Source: Rebecca billardiae RCC1528 (Eukaryota > Haptophyta). Taken from it: a DNA stretch of 64,000 bases. This document shows, one piece after another, positions 9,851-20,256 of this stretch. Below the pieces are notes generated by a model that was not told where the DNA came from, ran no database searches, and was given only the letters and a program-made list of their open reading frames with translations. The translations under genes and the position numbers were made by a program. Position 1 is the stretch's first letter; every line of letters starts with the position of its first letter. The stretch is taken from positions 1,178,001-1,242,000 of the forward strand of contig OZ251245.1 in NCBI GenBank assembly GCA_965240325.2, given 5' to 3'.

Positions 9851-11272
9851 CTACGCGGCCATGAACTCGTACGGAGGCACTCGCGGCGTACGCGGGTACG
9901 GTGGGGAGGGCAAGCACAGACTATGGAATTGTCATGTCTTATCACTCTGGCATCGAATCCAAGGTCAGCCCGGGCAGCACGCTCGCGGCAGTGCACGCCG
10001 CTGGGTTCACCAAATCGGCCGAGGCCCGTGCAGACTCGTGACGATGCCGAGTTGGCGAGTTATTGCAGCGCCGGTGCGCACGGCGCCCCGCGTCAAAGGG
10101 AATTGAGTCAAAGGCCCGACGACTCTTGGGAGCTTGGCACTAGACGGACGACAGCGCGGTGGGCGTCGTCGTCACTCTGCTGCCCGCCAGTCACTCAATA
10201 TACAGATGACGATCATCATCAGAGCATGCAGTCACCGCGTGTCGAACTATCGCGATTGGCGAGTGCCGCCGCCGGACCAGACTCATGTCCCATCACGGGA
10301 TTACGGTGCCGCATCACGTCTCGGACGGATACTCGGATCTAGCAGTAGCAATAGCGCCAGCAATTCATCTACGACTTCTAGCGCCGGTCCGACCGGCGGC
10401 GGAGACGTTCCGCCGGCGGCGACAGAAGTGGTGACGCCGCCCGCACTGATGGCGCAGCGCCCGGATCTGACACTGACTTCTGAGTCGGACTCGGATCGGG
10501 ATGAGGAATTCAGGAAGTAGGTGAACAACGACGAGTAATAATAACGGGCTAACAAGTGCGCGCGCGGGCCCGACGTCGGATGAGTCGTCGGAACGAATAG
10601 GCGGAATAACGTCCTGGAATCGGCACGACTCGGCGGCGCGCCACGGCCCGCCGGTACTACTACACGGTCCGATAGTTATACCGCCGTTATTATAGCAGTA
10701 CGTACGCGGCCGTATAGTCGACGACCGGTAGTCGTCGTCGCCGAGCGATCATTCGCGGCGAATCAACACGCGCGGCTCACCGCCCGGCAAAACAAGCGTT
10801 GCACTCCACGCTGTGATCCTCTGGCCCGGTCTTGAGGACGTCGCCGCATAACTCCATCAGCTCAAATGCGACCTGCGGGAGGTGAAAACGGCACATGCCG
10901 CGGACGCCAGGCCCGAACGACATGATGAGCTTGCCCGCCGCGGACCGGCCCGCCACCACCCTTTTGATGTGCATCCGGCCGATCGACTGCGCAGCGAGTC
11001 TGGCCACGCAGAGGCAGCGTCGTGAAAGGCGTCGCCATCGTCTTCATCCATGTCACCGTCACCGTCGCAAGAGCCGTGGTGAGCGCCTATAGGAAGGCCG
11101 GCGACCCCAACCTGCGGCGCGACGCAAGCCCGGCGGGCCTGCCGTGTACAGTACAGTGGCCGGGCCCGCATCACAGAGCTGCAGTGTTGGTCGGCTGGAG
11201 TTGAATACGATGCCTGGTCTTTCAGCCCATCTCCCAATCCCCAATCCCACTTGAGTTGCGACCATCGCCAGC
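9851..11272. other. Unassigned, possible short coding remnant 10777-11007 (-)
   Basis: No complete gene. On the minus strand 10777-11007 encodes a 76-residue peptide (containing GKLIMSFGPGVRGMCRF and VAFELMELCGDVLK, ending with a stop) that reads like the C-terminus of a real protein, but upstream sequence does not extend it cleanly. The region 10500-10770 is of mixed composition with TA-rich and CG-rich stretches. Nothing else is supported. Confidence 0.3.
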
Positions 11273-11991
11273 CCAAGGGCCGTAAGGGCACCCAACTCCC
11301 AGTGCGGAGGTTGGGGCGCCTCTGTTGTGCTCGCCTCCGTGAGTGCCCGCGGTGAGTGGCCCGTCGCCGAAGACGCGGGAGGCGAGGGTGCGGGCATGAC
11401 GGGGCGCCGCGGCGGGCGGCGCGCGGCGGGCGGCGCGCGGCGGGCGAGGCGGACAGTGCTGATGGCGAGGCGGAGGTGGAGGCGGAGGTGGGGGCGAGCC
11501 GAGCGCAGCTCGGCTGAGGCCACCGGACGCGCGACGAGTCGAGCAGCCGACCGCCGGGAACGGAAGTGAGTCAGGCGGACATGGAGGCTGCCCGTAGGGG
11601 CCTACAAGCCAAAGTGCGGGCGGGCGCCCACGCTTGCCCCTGCGTGCCCGGTGCAAGCAGCCCGAGCGCTCCGTTTGCTGCTGGCGCGCACGGCACGAGT
11701 GAGCTCGCGCGCCGCGTTGGCAACTGCCGATTGCACGGGCCGAGAGGCGAAAGAGGCGAGCCTGGCGGACTCACGCGCGTGTCAGGAGAGCCTTGACCCG
11801 CGCCGCTCAGCGGCGAGCCGTCCGGGTTCGGCATCGCCGCCAGTCATCCAGGCAGAGCGCTCGACGTCGCGCCCTCGCGCAGCGTTTGAAGCACGCCGGC
11901 CGGACGCGAGTCGCGAGGCCACGAGACAGACAGAGGCACCTCAACCTCCGAGCTGGCCGCACTGGGAGTTGGGTGCCCTTACGGCCCTTGG
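11273..11991. repeat. Inverted repeat pair flanking about 600 bp
   Basis: The arm 11273-11324 is repeated as its reverse complement at 11931-11991. The shared core includes AAGGGCCGTAAGGGCACCCA and the following ACTCCCAGTGCGGAGGTTG. The right arm carries a 7-base insertion. The enclosed sequence is GC-rich with repeated GGCGCGCGGCGGGC units near 11410-11450 and no convincing gene. A foldback-type mobile element is one explanation; no target duplication was seen. Confidence 0.7.
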
Positions 11992-12164
11992 CCAGCCGCC
12001 GTCTTCGCCATCAGCGTCGGCGGCTAGCTGCCTTGAACCTCACGGAGCCAGCGAGCCAGCGGCTCCCCTTCGCTTTGACGCGCTCTACTCGAGTCTCGAC
12101 CCGAAGCCCTTCCGCTCGCAAGCGATCTCGTCCAGGCCTCGTGGAGGTGGAGAAGGACACAAAA

Positions 12165-12677
12165 AAGGAGCGAAGATTGCTGAGATGCTAAGGAGATTGC
12201 GGCCAAGCCATCATGCCTTCCGGGATGACCATTGGCTCGTTTTCTTCCTGATTCCAGTCTTTCGCCTGATGGTATTGAGATAATATGTCTCACTTTGGCG
12301 ACCGCTCATTTTTCGATCCCCCCCCAACCGACCAATGGGAAGGCGGAGCCGCGACTCGCTCTGAAAATGCGTGAATTGTTTCGCGGTCTGGCGGACCGGC
12401 CCGTGGAAAAACGCAGCGGCTTGGAGTTATATTGAATAATTGGAGCGTTATTACGACGACAATTTATTCTCTAACAGTTATTATTTGCTGTTTGGCGTGA
12501 TATGATAATAATGTTACAGATATGTCAGTCAGCACTAGTCACGACATGCATAGGCCCTTGGCTACATAGGCCGCCTGCTATGAAGCTACAGTTAACAGCG
12601 ACGATATATATATATATATATATATATGCGTATATATCTCTCTCTACTCTCTCTCTCTCTCTCTCTAGAGAGAGACT

Positions 12678-12711
<34 letters not shown>

Positions 12712-12759
12712 GAGCAGAGATCATCCTGGGACGCGGCGCGGCGGCGCGGCCGCGCATAC

Positions 12760-12847
<88 letters not shown>

Positions 12848-13129
12848 CATACATACATACATACATACATACATACATACATACATACATACATACATAC
12901 ATACATACATACATACATACATACATACATACATACATACATACATACATACATACATACATACATACATACATACATACATACATACATACATACATAC
13001 ATACATACATACATACATACATACATACATACATACATACATACATACATACATACATACATACATACATACATACATACATACATACATACATACATAC
13101 ATACATACATACATACATACATACATACA

Positions 13130-13162
<33 letters not shown>

Positions 13163-13163
13163 T

Positions 13164-13259
<96 letters not shown>

Positions 13260-13535
13260 TAGCCGTCCTCGTGACGCTGCGTTTTTTGTCGGGCCTGGGC
13301 CGCAACCCGCGAACAATTCACGCTTTTTTTCGCGATGCCCGCGGTTCTGCCTTCCCATTGGTCGGTCGATGGATCATCTCAACTTCTCCCGGGACAAAGT
13401 GAGACATATTATCTCAATAGCATCTTTATGAATCTTTGGAATCAAAGTTGAAAGAGCCAATCGTCATCCCGAAAGGCACGATGATGCCGATTCGGCCTAG
13501 CTGCAATCTTGTTAGCATCTCGGCCACTGTTCGCT
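12165..13535. repeat. Diverged inverted repeat around a long microsatellite
   Basis: Left arm (about 12165-12425) and right arm (about 13262-13535) are reverse complements at a level I judge by eye near 75-80 percent. They share TTGAGATAATATGTCTCACTTTG-type sequence (12271-12293 and 13399-13421) and the CCGACCAATGGGAAGGC block. The right arm, read on the minus strand, can encode a C-terminus (VAEMLTRLQLGRI, then VPFGMTIGSFNFDSKDS and a stop near 13430). The left arm has lost that frame. The right arm stops shortly before the inverted-repeat element starting at 13608, so a truncated gene fragment is possible. Confidence 0.65.
12602..13256. repeat. Compound microsatellite: (TA)n, (CT)n/(GA)n, (CATA)n
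   Basis: A (TA)n run at 12602-12627 is followed by CT/GA tracts at 12640-12718, a short GC-rich spacer, (TA)n at 12761-12841, then about 79 units of a CATA tetranucleotide (about 12841-13158) and further (TA)n to 13256. Reading frames through it give endless Tyr/Ile/His or Met-Tyr-Val-Cys peptides and are not genes. The length should vary between strains, and the assembled length may be inexact. Confidence 0.97.
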
Positions 13536-14048
13536 GGATTTGTGCGGGTTTCTCAGCGGTCGAAGGGGTCTCAAGCAAAGTTGAAGGCTTGCGGGAGCGG
13601 AAAACTACAGGGTCTCCAACATTAAACTGGACACTTTGGGCAGCAGCTCAGCGTACGGCCTGTGGCTGCCTCGCGCGGGGTCAGGAGCGGCCAGCTCGGC
13701 TCGTGTGCACCCCACTAGGTCTGTCTGCGACCGCGCATAGCCGGGCAGCCCGCGTGGAGCACCCCTGTCTGGGTCATGCGGACAGTCGGCACAAGGCTGG
13801 TCGTGAGGGCCGTGAAGCAGCCGTGTGGCTTCTGCGCATGTCTGTAGCCAGCAAGCCCGCTCAAGGCCGCGCAGATATTATTACGTGGCATGGTCGATGA
13901 CTATGCGGCATGCGCTCGACAGCCCTGGGCAAGCCCGGACGTAGCGCTACACCAGGAGTATATACGGCTCGATCGGACCAGCCTACCAGTTGCGCACCTC
14001 GCTTGCACAGCTGCTGCACAGCCCATCGATCGGCTCTGGCCGTGCAGG

Positions 14049-16627
14049 CCCGGCTCTTGGAAAAGGCGTAACGTCCGTATTTCATACGCAGGCCCCTGAG
14101 GGAGGGACCTGCGCAGGTTCCTGATACGGAAGGTCCCTAGTGTGACAGATTGTCGTCTGTCAGTGTCTGAGTGCACGACGCGGTCTGAGCGCGCGCGCGC
14201 GCGGCGCGCCGCGCGCGCAGCGCGCGCCGACGCAGTGTCTGGTGAGCTGAGTTGCGTTGCTGACAGTGGAGCGGCGCGCCGCGCGCGCCGCAGGCGCGCG
14301 CGGCGCGCAGAGCCGCGCGCTACACGCCAAAAAGACGCGCGAGGCCCTTACGATGCAAATGCTTCAATCCGCACCTCGATCGACGAGTTGATGGTGAAGA
14401 GTTATGGCTGTTTTCGTGCGCGCTGGCCCGCAGGGGCGGCGGGCGCGGGGCTGCGTGATGTAGACCTCGATGCCGACATTGGCGCAAGCGACAAGCGCAG
14501 GGCGCTCACTGCGCAGGCGTGAGCACGGGGCAGGGGGATGTCAGCACACGCGCGCCGGCGCCGTGTTGGGCGGCGGGCGCGCCGCGCGCGTGCCACCGTG
14601 CACCTTCGAGATGTCAGCGGGCAGCTTGGACCCTCCGCGCCCGTGCTTCTGCACGACCTTGCTCTGCTCGGCGCGGTTCCGCGTGGCCGCGGAGGTGTGC
14701 GTGAAGTGCCACGCCCTGCCCTTGAAGTGGATCGACAGCGCGCGATCGAGGAAGGGGATGCACTCGGCGAGGTGCGGCTTGGGCGCGCGTTCCAGCAGAC
14801 CACTGCTTCCTCGACGCCCGCCTTGAACGAGAGGTGGCGCCCCGGCGTCGCGCAGCGGTCCCACACGCCTCCCATGCCCTCGACGACCGCCTCAGACGCG
14901 CCCTTGAGCGCGCAGTGCTGGAAGAGGTAGAGGTAGCTGAGGCAGCACTCGTAGAACTTGGGAAGAGAGAAGACGTCCTGCGCGAGCACGGCCGAGCTGG
15001 TCGCCCCGAGCCACCGCGCGCGGTGCAGCTCACTCGCGTCGATCAGCAAGCGGCAGAGCGCGTTGAACTCGCCGACGACCACCTCGTCTCGCGGCAGCGT
15101 GATGCCGTGCCACCGGGAAGCAGAGTCGGGCGCGCCGACAAAGTCGGCGACGGTGCGCGCGCCGCGCGCGGAGCCGGAGGGCGTTCCGGCAGACGGGCGC
15201 GCCCAGCCGGCGAGGGTGCGCAGATGTCCAGCAGCATGAGCGCGGTACTGCTCGCCCTCGACGCTCAAGCTGGCCATCTTGCGCAGGTCGAGGCAGCCCG
15301 CCATCGCAGCGAGCAGATGCTCGGCGCTGCCCTGCTGCCGAAACCTGCGCAGCTCGTAGTTGTCAGCGATGCGCTTCGCCATCTCGGCGACGCCGTTCAG
15401 CGCGAACTTGATCGCGCGCCGCGCCTCCTCCGCTTTGGGCTTCGACTCGATCATCGGGAACTCGCGGCGGAAAGCTGCGCCGAGCCGCAGCTCCGAGGGC
15501 AGCGTCAGCGAGATCGCCTTGTGCTCGCGAATCAGCTGCGGCGTGCAGTTCTCGAGGTCGGCCATGTTGGCGCGCAGGAACTCGAGAGCGGGCACGCCAA
15601 GCTGCTGCGAGCCGGCCGGCGCGGGCATCACGCGCGACACGGCGCCTCGGCGCAGGTCGCCAGCGAGTTGACGCCTTGACGGAGGAGCTCGATAAAGGCG
15701 CGAGGGGCAGCATCGCACTCCCGCAGCAGTGAGTTCACCTCTTGCTCAGGGAGGGACGCGTCGACGGCTCATCTGCTCGCTGGTGCGCGCCATCTGCATG
15801 AGCAGCGACCCGTGGCTCGAGGGCGGCAGCAGTGCGTGTGACGCGTCATCACCGTTGCCGTCGCTGTCTGCTTGAGTCAAATCTAGTGCGTCGGCAGCAG
15901 CGCAGTCGTCGGCCGCGCTCGCCCGCGGCCCTGGCGGCGTCCAGCTGGGCTGTCTCGCCCGCGGCTCTGGCGGCGTCCAGCTGGCGGACTGGACGTCGCC
16001 GGATTCGTCGATGCGCCGGCGCCTCGGGTCCGCGCGCGCTGCGTCCGCAGCACCTGCATCGTCATCGTCAGAGTCCGCGTCCTCGATGGGGTCGGACGCG
16101 AGCTCAACCGCGCCGCGCTTGAAGCCGTGAAACGCAGCGAAAGCTTGCTGCTGCCTCGAGAGTAGCGCCTCGTAGGCTGCGCACAACCGCCTGTGCTTCG
16201 CCAGGTTCTTCGCGCAGAACTCGTATTGGCAGCCCTCGCACGTCGCCTTCTCGCTCGCGTCTCGTCGGGGCATCGTGGGTGCGCCCGCCCGGGCCCGGGC
16301 GCGGCCGGCCGCGGAAGTTCTGAAGTACCGTGTACGGTCCGTTGGTTCAGTAAGTAGTGTCTGACGACGTACGACTAGTACTGTCTGTCAATCTGTTATC
16401 TATCATATTATCGATTGTCAATGTAGATCTCAATTAAGGCACAACCGCACAAGAGTTGATCAAGAGTGTGTGACTTGTACGCTGCGAGTCTGCGACCGTG
16501 CGACACAGTTACGGCGTTACGCGTAACCCGTTGGCCGTTACGCCCGTTAGGCCGTTACGCTGGCAGGTCCCCTGAGGCTGAGCGCCCACAGTGTACGCAG
16601 GTCCCTCAGCAGATTCCAAGAGCCGGG
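14049..16627. mobile_element. 2.58-kb DNA transposon nested in copy A
   Basis: The element starts CCCGGCTCTTGGAA and ends in the perfect complement TTCCAAGAGCCGGG (14-bp terminal inverted repeats at 14049-14062 and 16614-16627). It is flanked by a 6-bp direct repeat TGCAGG (14043-14048 and 16628-16633). The uninterrupted copy B shows a single TGCAGG at the matching place (19037-19042), i.e. an empty site. Inside lies the minus-strand zinc-finger pseudogene. Internal subterminal motifs near 14079-14140 and 16500-16600 repeat pieces such as CTGAGGG and GTAACG. The 6-bp target duplication does not point to one well-known superfamily, so I leave it unassigned. Confidence 0.9.
14541..16273 (-). 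pseudogene. Zinc-finger protein gene of the nested transposon, frameshifted
   Basis: The N-terminal part (16273 to about 15760) begins MPRRDASEKATCEGCQYEFC and carries a C-x2-C...H-x3-C zinc finger (CEGC, HRRLC), resembling transposase-associated DNA-binding fingers, then an acidic Asp-rich linker. A frame change near 15750 leads to VNSLLRECDAAPRAFIELL. A second near 15620 leads to a long conserved-looking region (ALEFLRANMADLENCTPQLI ... FSLPKFYECCLSYLYLFQHC). A third near 14800 leads to PHLAECIPFLDRALSIHFKG and LPADISKVHGG. Reading the three together suggests one protein of about 560 residues broken by indels, though unrecognised introns could explain one or more of the jumps. Its position inside precise terminal repeats suggests the transposase or an accessory protein. 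I do not see a recognisable DDE core. Confidence 0.6.
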
Positions 16628-17042
16628 TGCAGGCAAGGGCTACAGTCGGCGCCACTACCCGCAGCGAACGCTGGAGACCCACCAGTGCGCGCACCAACCC
16701 GCCCGCCGCCAAATGCAACCGTGCGCCAGACGATACGAATTTTAGCAGGCATGCCACCCGCGGGGGCTCCGTGGACCTGTTCAGAGCCAACCGCTAGTCG
16801 GTTGAGCTGTACATCCAAGCCAGCCCTGGCCACACGCTGAGCGCGCCGCTCGCTGCACCCACACCCTGTCGTCATCCGAGGAGTAAGGTCCATGGCGCTC
16901 ATGCGAGCCTCTGGCCCATCTCATCGTTAGCAGCCGTAGTCAGCAAAAATCAGTGTCCGAACAATTGTTGGGGACCCTGTGTGCACACTCGCCTGCCGCA
17001 TGTTGAGTGACTGTCAGCCAGGGAGCTGAAGACGACGGCTTC

Positions 17043-18170
17043 TCAGAGGCCGCGCGAGCTCGACGGCGGCGCGCGCGGGCACGGTGGGCTGGCGCGGCCC
17101 CGGCGCGCGCCCATCCGGCCGCACGCCGCCGCGCCAGCCGCTCCTGCACGCGGGCTGACCGAGGCGCCAGCCTCACCCAACCGCCGCTGCTTGCCGTGGA
17201 GCTGGTCGGGAGATGATGGGGTGGGTCGGCTGCTCCCAGAAGCTCTCCACGCGCGCCGCGCGCGCTGCATACGGGTGCGGCGGGTCGGCGCGGCCCCGCC
17301 GCGCGCCCATCCGGCCGCGCGCCGCCGCGCCAGCCGCTCCTGCACGCGGGCTGACTCCGGCGTCAGCCTCACCCAACCGTGAGCCGCCAGCTGCTTGCCG
17401 TGGAGCTGGTCGGGAGATGATGGGGTGGGTCGGCTGCTCCCAGAAGCTCTCCACGCGCGCCGCGCGCGCTGCATACGGGTGCGGCGGGTCGGCGCGGCCC
17501 CGCCGCGCGCCCATCCGGCCGCGCGCCGCCGCGCCAGCCGCTCCTGCACGCGGGCTGACTCAGGCGTCAGCCTCACCCAACCGTGAGCCGCCAGCTGCTT
17601 GCCGTGGAGCTGGTCGGGAGAGGATGGGGTGGGTCGGCTGCTCCCAGAAGCTCCCCACGCGCGCCGCGCGCGCTGCATGCGGGTGCGGCGGGTCGGCGCG
17701 GCCCCGCCGCGCGCCCATCCGGCCGCGCGCCGCCGCGCCAGCCGCTCCTGCACGCGGGCTGACTCAGGCGTCAGCCTCACCCAACCGTGAGCCGCCAGCT
17801 GCTTGCCGTGGAGCTGGTCGGGAGATGATGGGGTGGGTCGGCTGCTCCCAGAAGCTCCCCACGCGCGCCGCGCGCGCTGCATGCGGGTGCGGCGGGTCGG
17901 CGCGGCCCCGCCGCGCGCTCATCCGGCCGCGCGCCGCCGCGCCAGCCGCTCCTGCACGCGGGCTGACTCAGGCGTCAGCCTCACCCAACCGTGAGCCGCC
18001 AGCTGCTTGCCGTGGAGCTGGTCGGGAGATGATGGGGTGGGTCGGCTGCTCCCAGAAGCTCTCCACGCGCGCCGCGCGCGCTGCATACGGGTGCGGCGGG
18101 TCGGCGCGGCCCCGCCGCGCGCCCATCCGGCCGCGCGCCGCCGCGCCAGCCGCTCCTGCACGCGGGCATG
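17043..18170. repeat. 204-bp satellite, about five units
   Basis: Units begin near 17191, 17395, 17599, 17803 and 18007 with an exact period of 204 bp, preceded by a partial diverged unit from about 17043. Neighbouring units are nearly identical apart from a few substitutions (for example ATGATGG/AGGATGG and CTCTCC/CTCCCC). Because 204 is a multiple of three and the unit is GC-rich, long frames run through on both strands; their repeated Arg/Ala/Pro peptides are not credible proteins. The array ends abruptly near 18167 within a unit. Confidence 0.95.
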
Positions 18171-18603
18171 GCTGCCGAAGATCCGCACGGAATCGGCCGG
18201 GCATCAGACAGCAGTACCCGAATAACGGTTCGAATCGCTCAGTAACGTCGAAAGCAATGCCTGCCGGCCGCGGCGCGCCGGCGCGCAGGTCAGCACGGCG
18301 GGCACGCGCTGGTACGGACCACTGTGGTGCTCCTGCGAGCAGCTGCTGACGCGATGGCGCGATGAGACCAGCGTCCTCGCAAACACGTGACCAGGTGGCC
18401 CAGTGCCACTGCCCTGCCTCCACACGCTAGTCGAGGGAGTGACGCGTGCCGAATGTGTCTCGCCGGATGACCACCAAGGCTGCTGTCAATAAATATGAGG
18501 TGGGTCTCGTCGACAACCCGAACTGCTGGGTGTCTATTTGAAATATACTCCGCAGATTCTGCCAGTGGCAGCTACGGAGCTACGCTCGTCGCCGAGATAC
18601 CTT
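18171..18603. other. Spacer between satellite and element copy B
   Basis: No gene seen in this 433-bp stretch. GC content drops towards 18500-18590. It ends where the CAGGG element begins. Confidence 0.5.
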
Positions 18604-19385
18604 CAGGGTCTCCAACATTAAACTGGACACTTTGGGCAGCAGCTCAGCGTACGGCCTGTGGCTGCCTCGCGCGGGGTCAGGAGCGGCCAGCTCGGCTCGT
18701 GTGCACCCCACTAGGTCTGTCTGCGACCGCGCATAGCCGGGCAGCCCGCGTGGAGCACCCCTCTGGGTCATGCGGACAGTCGGCACAAGGCTGGTCGTGA
18801 GGGCCGTGAAGCAGCCGTGTGGCTTCTGCGCATGTCTGTAGCCAGCAAGCCCGCTCAAGGCCGCGCAGATATTATTACGTGGCATGGTCGATGACTATGC
18901 GGCATGCGCTCGACAGCCCTGGGCAAGCCCGGACGTAGCGCTACACCAGGAGTATATACGGCTCGATCGGACCAGCCTACCAGTTGCGCACCTCGCTTGC
19001 ACAGCTGCTGCACAGCCCATCGATCGGCTCTGGCCGTGCAGGCAAGGGCTACAGTCGGCGCCACTACCCGCAGCGAACGCTGGAGACCCACCAGTGCGCG
19101 CACCAACCCGCCCGCCGCCAAATGCAACCGTGCGCCAGATACGAATTTTAGCAGGCATGCCACCCGCGGGGGCTCCGTGGACCTGTTCAGAGCCAACCGC
19201 TAGTCGGTTGAGCTGTACATCCAAGCCAGCCCTGGCCACACGCTGAGCGCGCCGCTCGCTGCACCCACACCCTGTCGTCATCCGAGGAGTAAGGTCCATG
19301 GCGCTCATGCGAGCCTCTGGCCCATCTCATCGTTAGCAGCCGTAGTCAGCAAAAATCAGTGTCCGAACAATTGTTGGGGACCCTG
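18604..19385. mobile_element. CAGGG-ended inverted-repeat element, copy B (intact)
   Basis: This 782-bp element has imperfect terminal inverted repeats starting CAGGGTCYCCAACA. It is nearly identical to copy A apart from the nested insertion, two short indels and few substitutions. It encodes no convincing protein. The right end abuts a decayed dispersed coding repeat (19386 onward), so it may have inserted into that. It serves as the pre-insertion reference for the 2.58-kb transposon. Confidence 0.88.
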
Positions 19386-20050
19386 TAGGAGACCGCGGCG
19401 AAGTGGCGACAGCTTGCGAAGGGCGTCCACGATGGGCCATACGGCTTACTGTGCAAGGCAACTCGTGCGGGATCGGGCGCGTACGGCGACGTTTGCATGG
19501 TCGTCAATGCGCAGGGTGGGCGGCCTGCGGTGAAACTCACACGACGCCCGACCGCTGGCAACCACACCGCCGTCAGGCCGAGCTTGGCCGCACCCCGCGT
19601 GCGGCGTGGACCGGCCGCCGAGTGGCTTGCGGCCCGCTCAGCACGTACGTCGTCTCACGCATCGGGCCGAAGCAGAAGCGGCGGTACATGAAGCTGGCAG
19701 ACTCGGTCATGGAGTGCTTGTCGGTGCCGTCGAACGTCCACCCACCGACGTCCGTGCCGATGCCAAACTCCTTCTGCTGGCATCCGAGGCACTCGATGAT
19801 CACGCCCTTCGCCTTCGGCTTGTGGAGGCGTCCACGGCGTACCCGTATTGATTGGGACAGGCGATGCGCGAGGACAGCTGAGGGCAAGCCAGCCCGCGCG
19901 GTCCGAGCGTGCGCAGCGCGCGCCGCTGGGCTTGCGTGGCGGCAACAGGCTCCGTTGTGCGGCAGACGGTCGAGTCCGGGGCACACACGTGCTGACGCAG
20001 TCGCCTACGCAACTGGCTTCGGCTGCCGTGCCTTCGCGGTCGTGCACCAA
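19386..20050 (-). pseudogene. Decayed dispersed coding repeat, copy 3
   Basis: Read on the minus strand, this contains the best-preserved stretch of the dispersed family: PNQYGYAVDAS near 19860-19830, then KPKAKGVIIECLGCQQKEFG and ESASFMYRRFCFGPMRETTY down to about 19640. It ends with a block around 19490-19560 shared with copies 1 and 2 (VVNAQGGRPAVKL on the plus strand). The Cys-rich ECLGCQQ and the long natural peptide suggest a real ancestral protein. Frame changes between blocks make it a pseudogene. Function unknown. Confidence 0.45.
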
Positions 20051-20229
20051 GCCTGCGTCGCCGCGCGCCGACGCGCCGCCGGCGCGGCGGAGTGCGGGAC
20101 GCGGTGCCGCCGCCAGTCAGTCGTCCGGCTGACGAGTCCGCGTCGTTCAGTCACACACGGACGACGGCTGCCGCGTAATGACCGGGCTGGCCCGCGGCCG
20201 CCCACCCAGCCAGTCCCAGGGTGTCCGGA

Positions 20230-20256
20230 GTCGTGACCGTTGGCAACGGTCACGAC
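20230..20256. repeat. 27-nt palindrome
   Basis: Perfect 12-bp arms (GTCGTGACCGTT / AACGGTCACGAC) surround a 3-base GGC loop. It sits just downstream of dispersed copy 3. It could be an element end or a protein-binding site; nothing more can be said. Confidence 0.8.

Larger units (their letters stand above)
13608..16979. mobile_element. CAGGG-ended inverted-repeat element, copy A (interrupted)
   Basis: This is the same element as 18604-19385, split by a later insertion. It begins CAGGGTCTCCAACA and ends in the imperfect complement (TTGTTGGGGACCCTG), giving short terminal inverted repeats. Removing the inserted transposon and one target duplicate (2585 bp) leaves 787 bp. Copy B is 782 bp; the difference is a 2-base indel near 13768 and a 3-base indel near 16733, which accounts for it exactly. 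No coding capacity is evident, so this looks like a non-autonomous DNA transposon. No target-site duplication is recognisable at the outer ends. Confidence 0.85.

Noticed and set aside
12502-13431. Long frames of Tyr/Ile/His or Met-Tyr-Val-Cys repeats on both strands
   Set aside because: They are translations of (TA)n and (CATA)n microsatellites.
18170-18260. Possible tRNA from a GGTTCGAATC T-loop-like word
   Set aside because: No matching acceptor stem, D-arm or anticodon arm could be built around it.
17213-18349. A 378-codon repetitive frame in the satellite
   Set aside because: The 204-bp period keeps any stop-free frame open; composition is Arg/Ala/Pro noise and equally long frames exist on the other strand.
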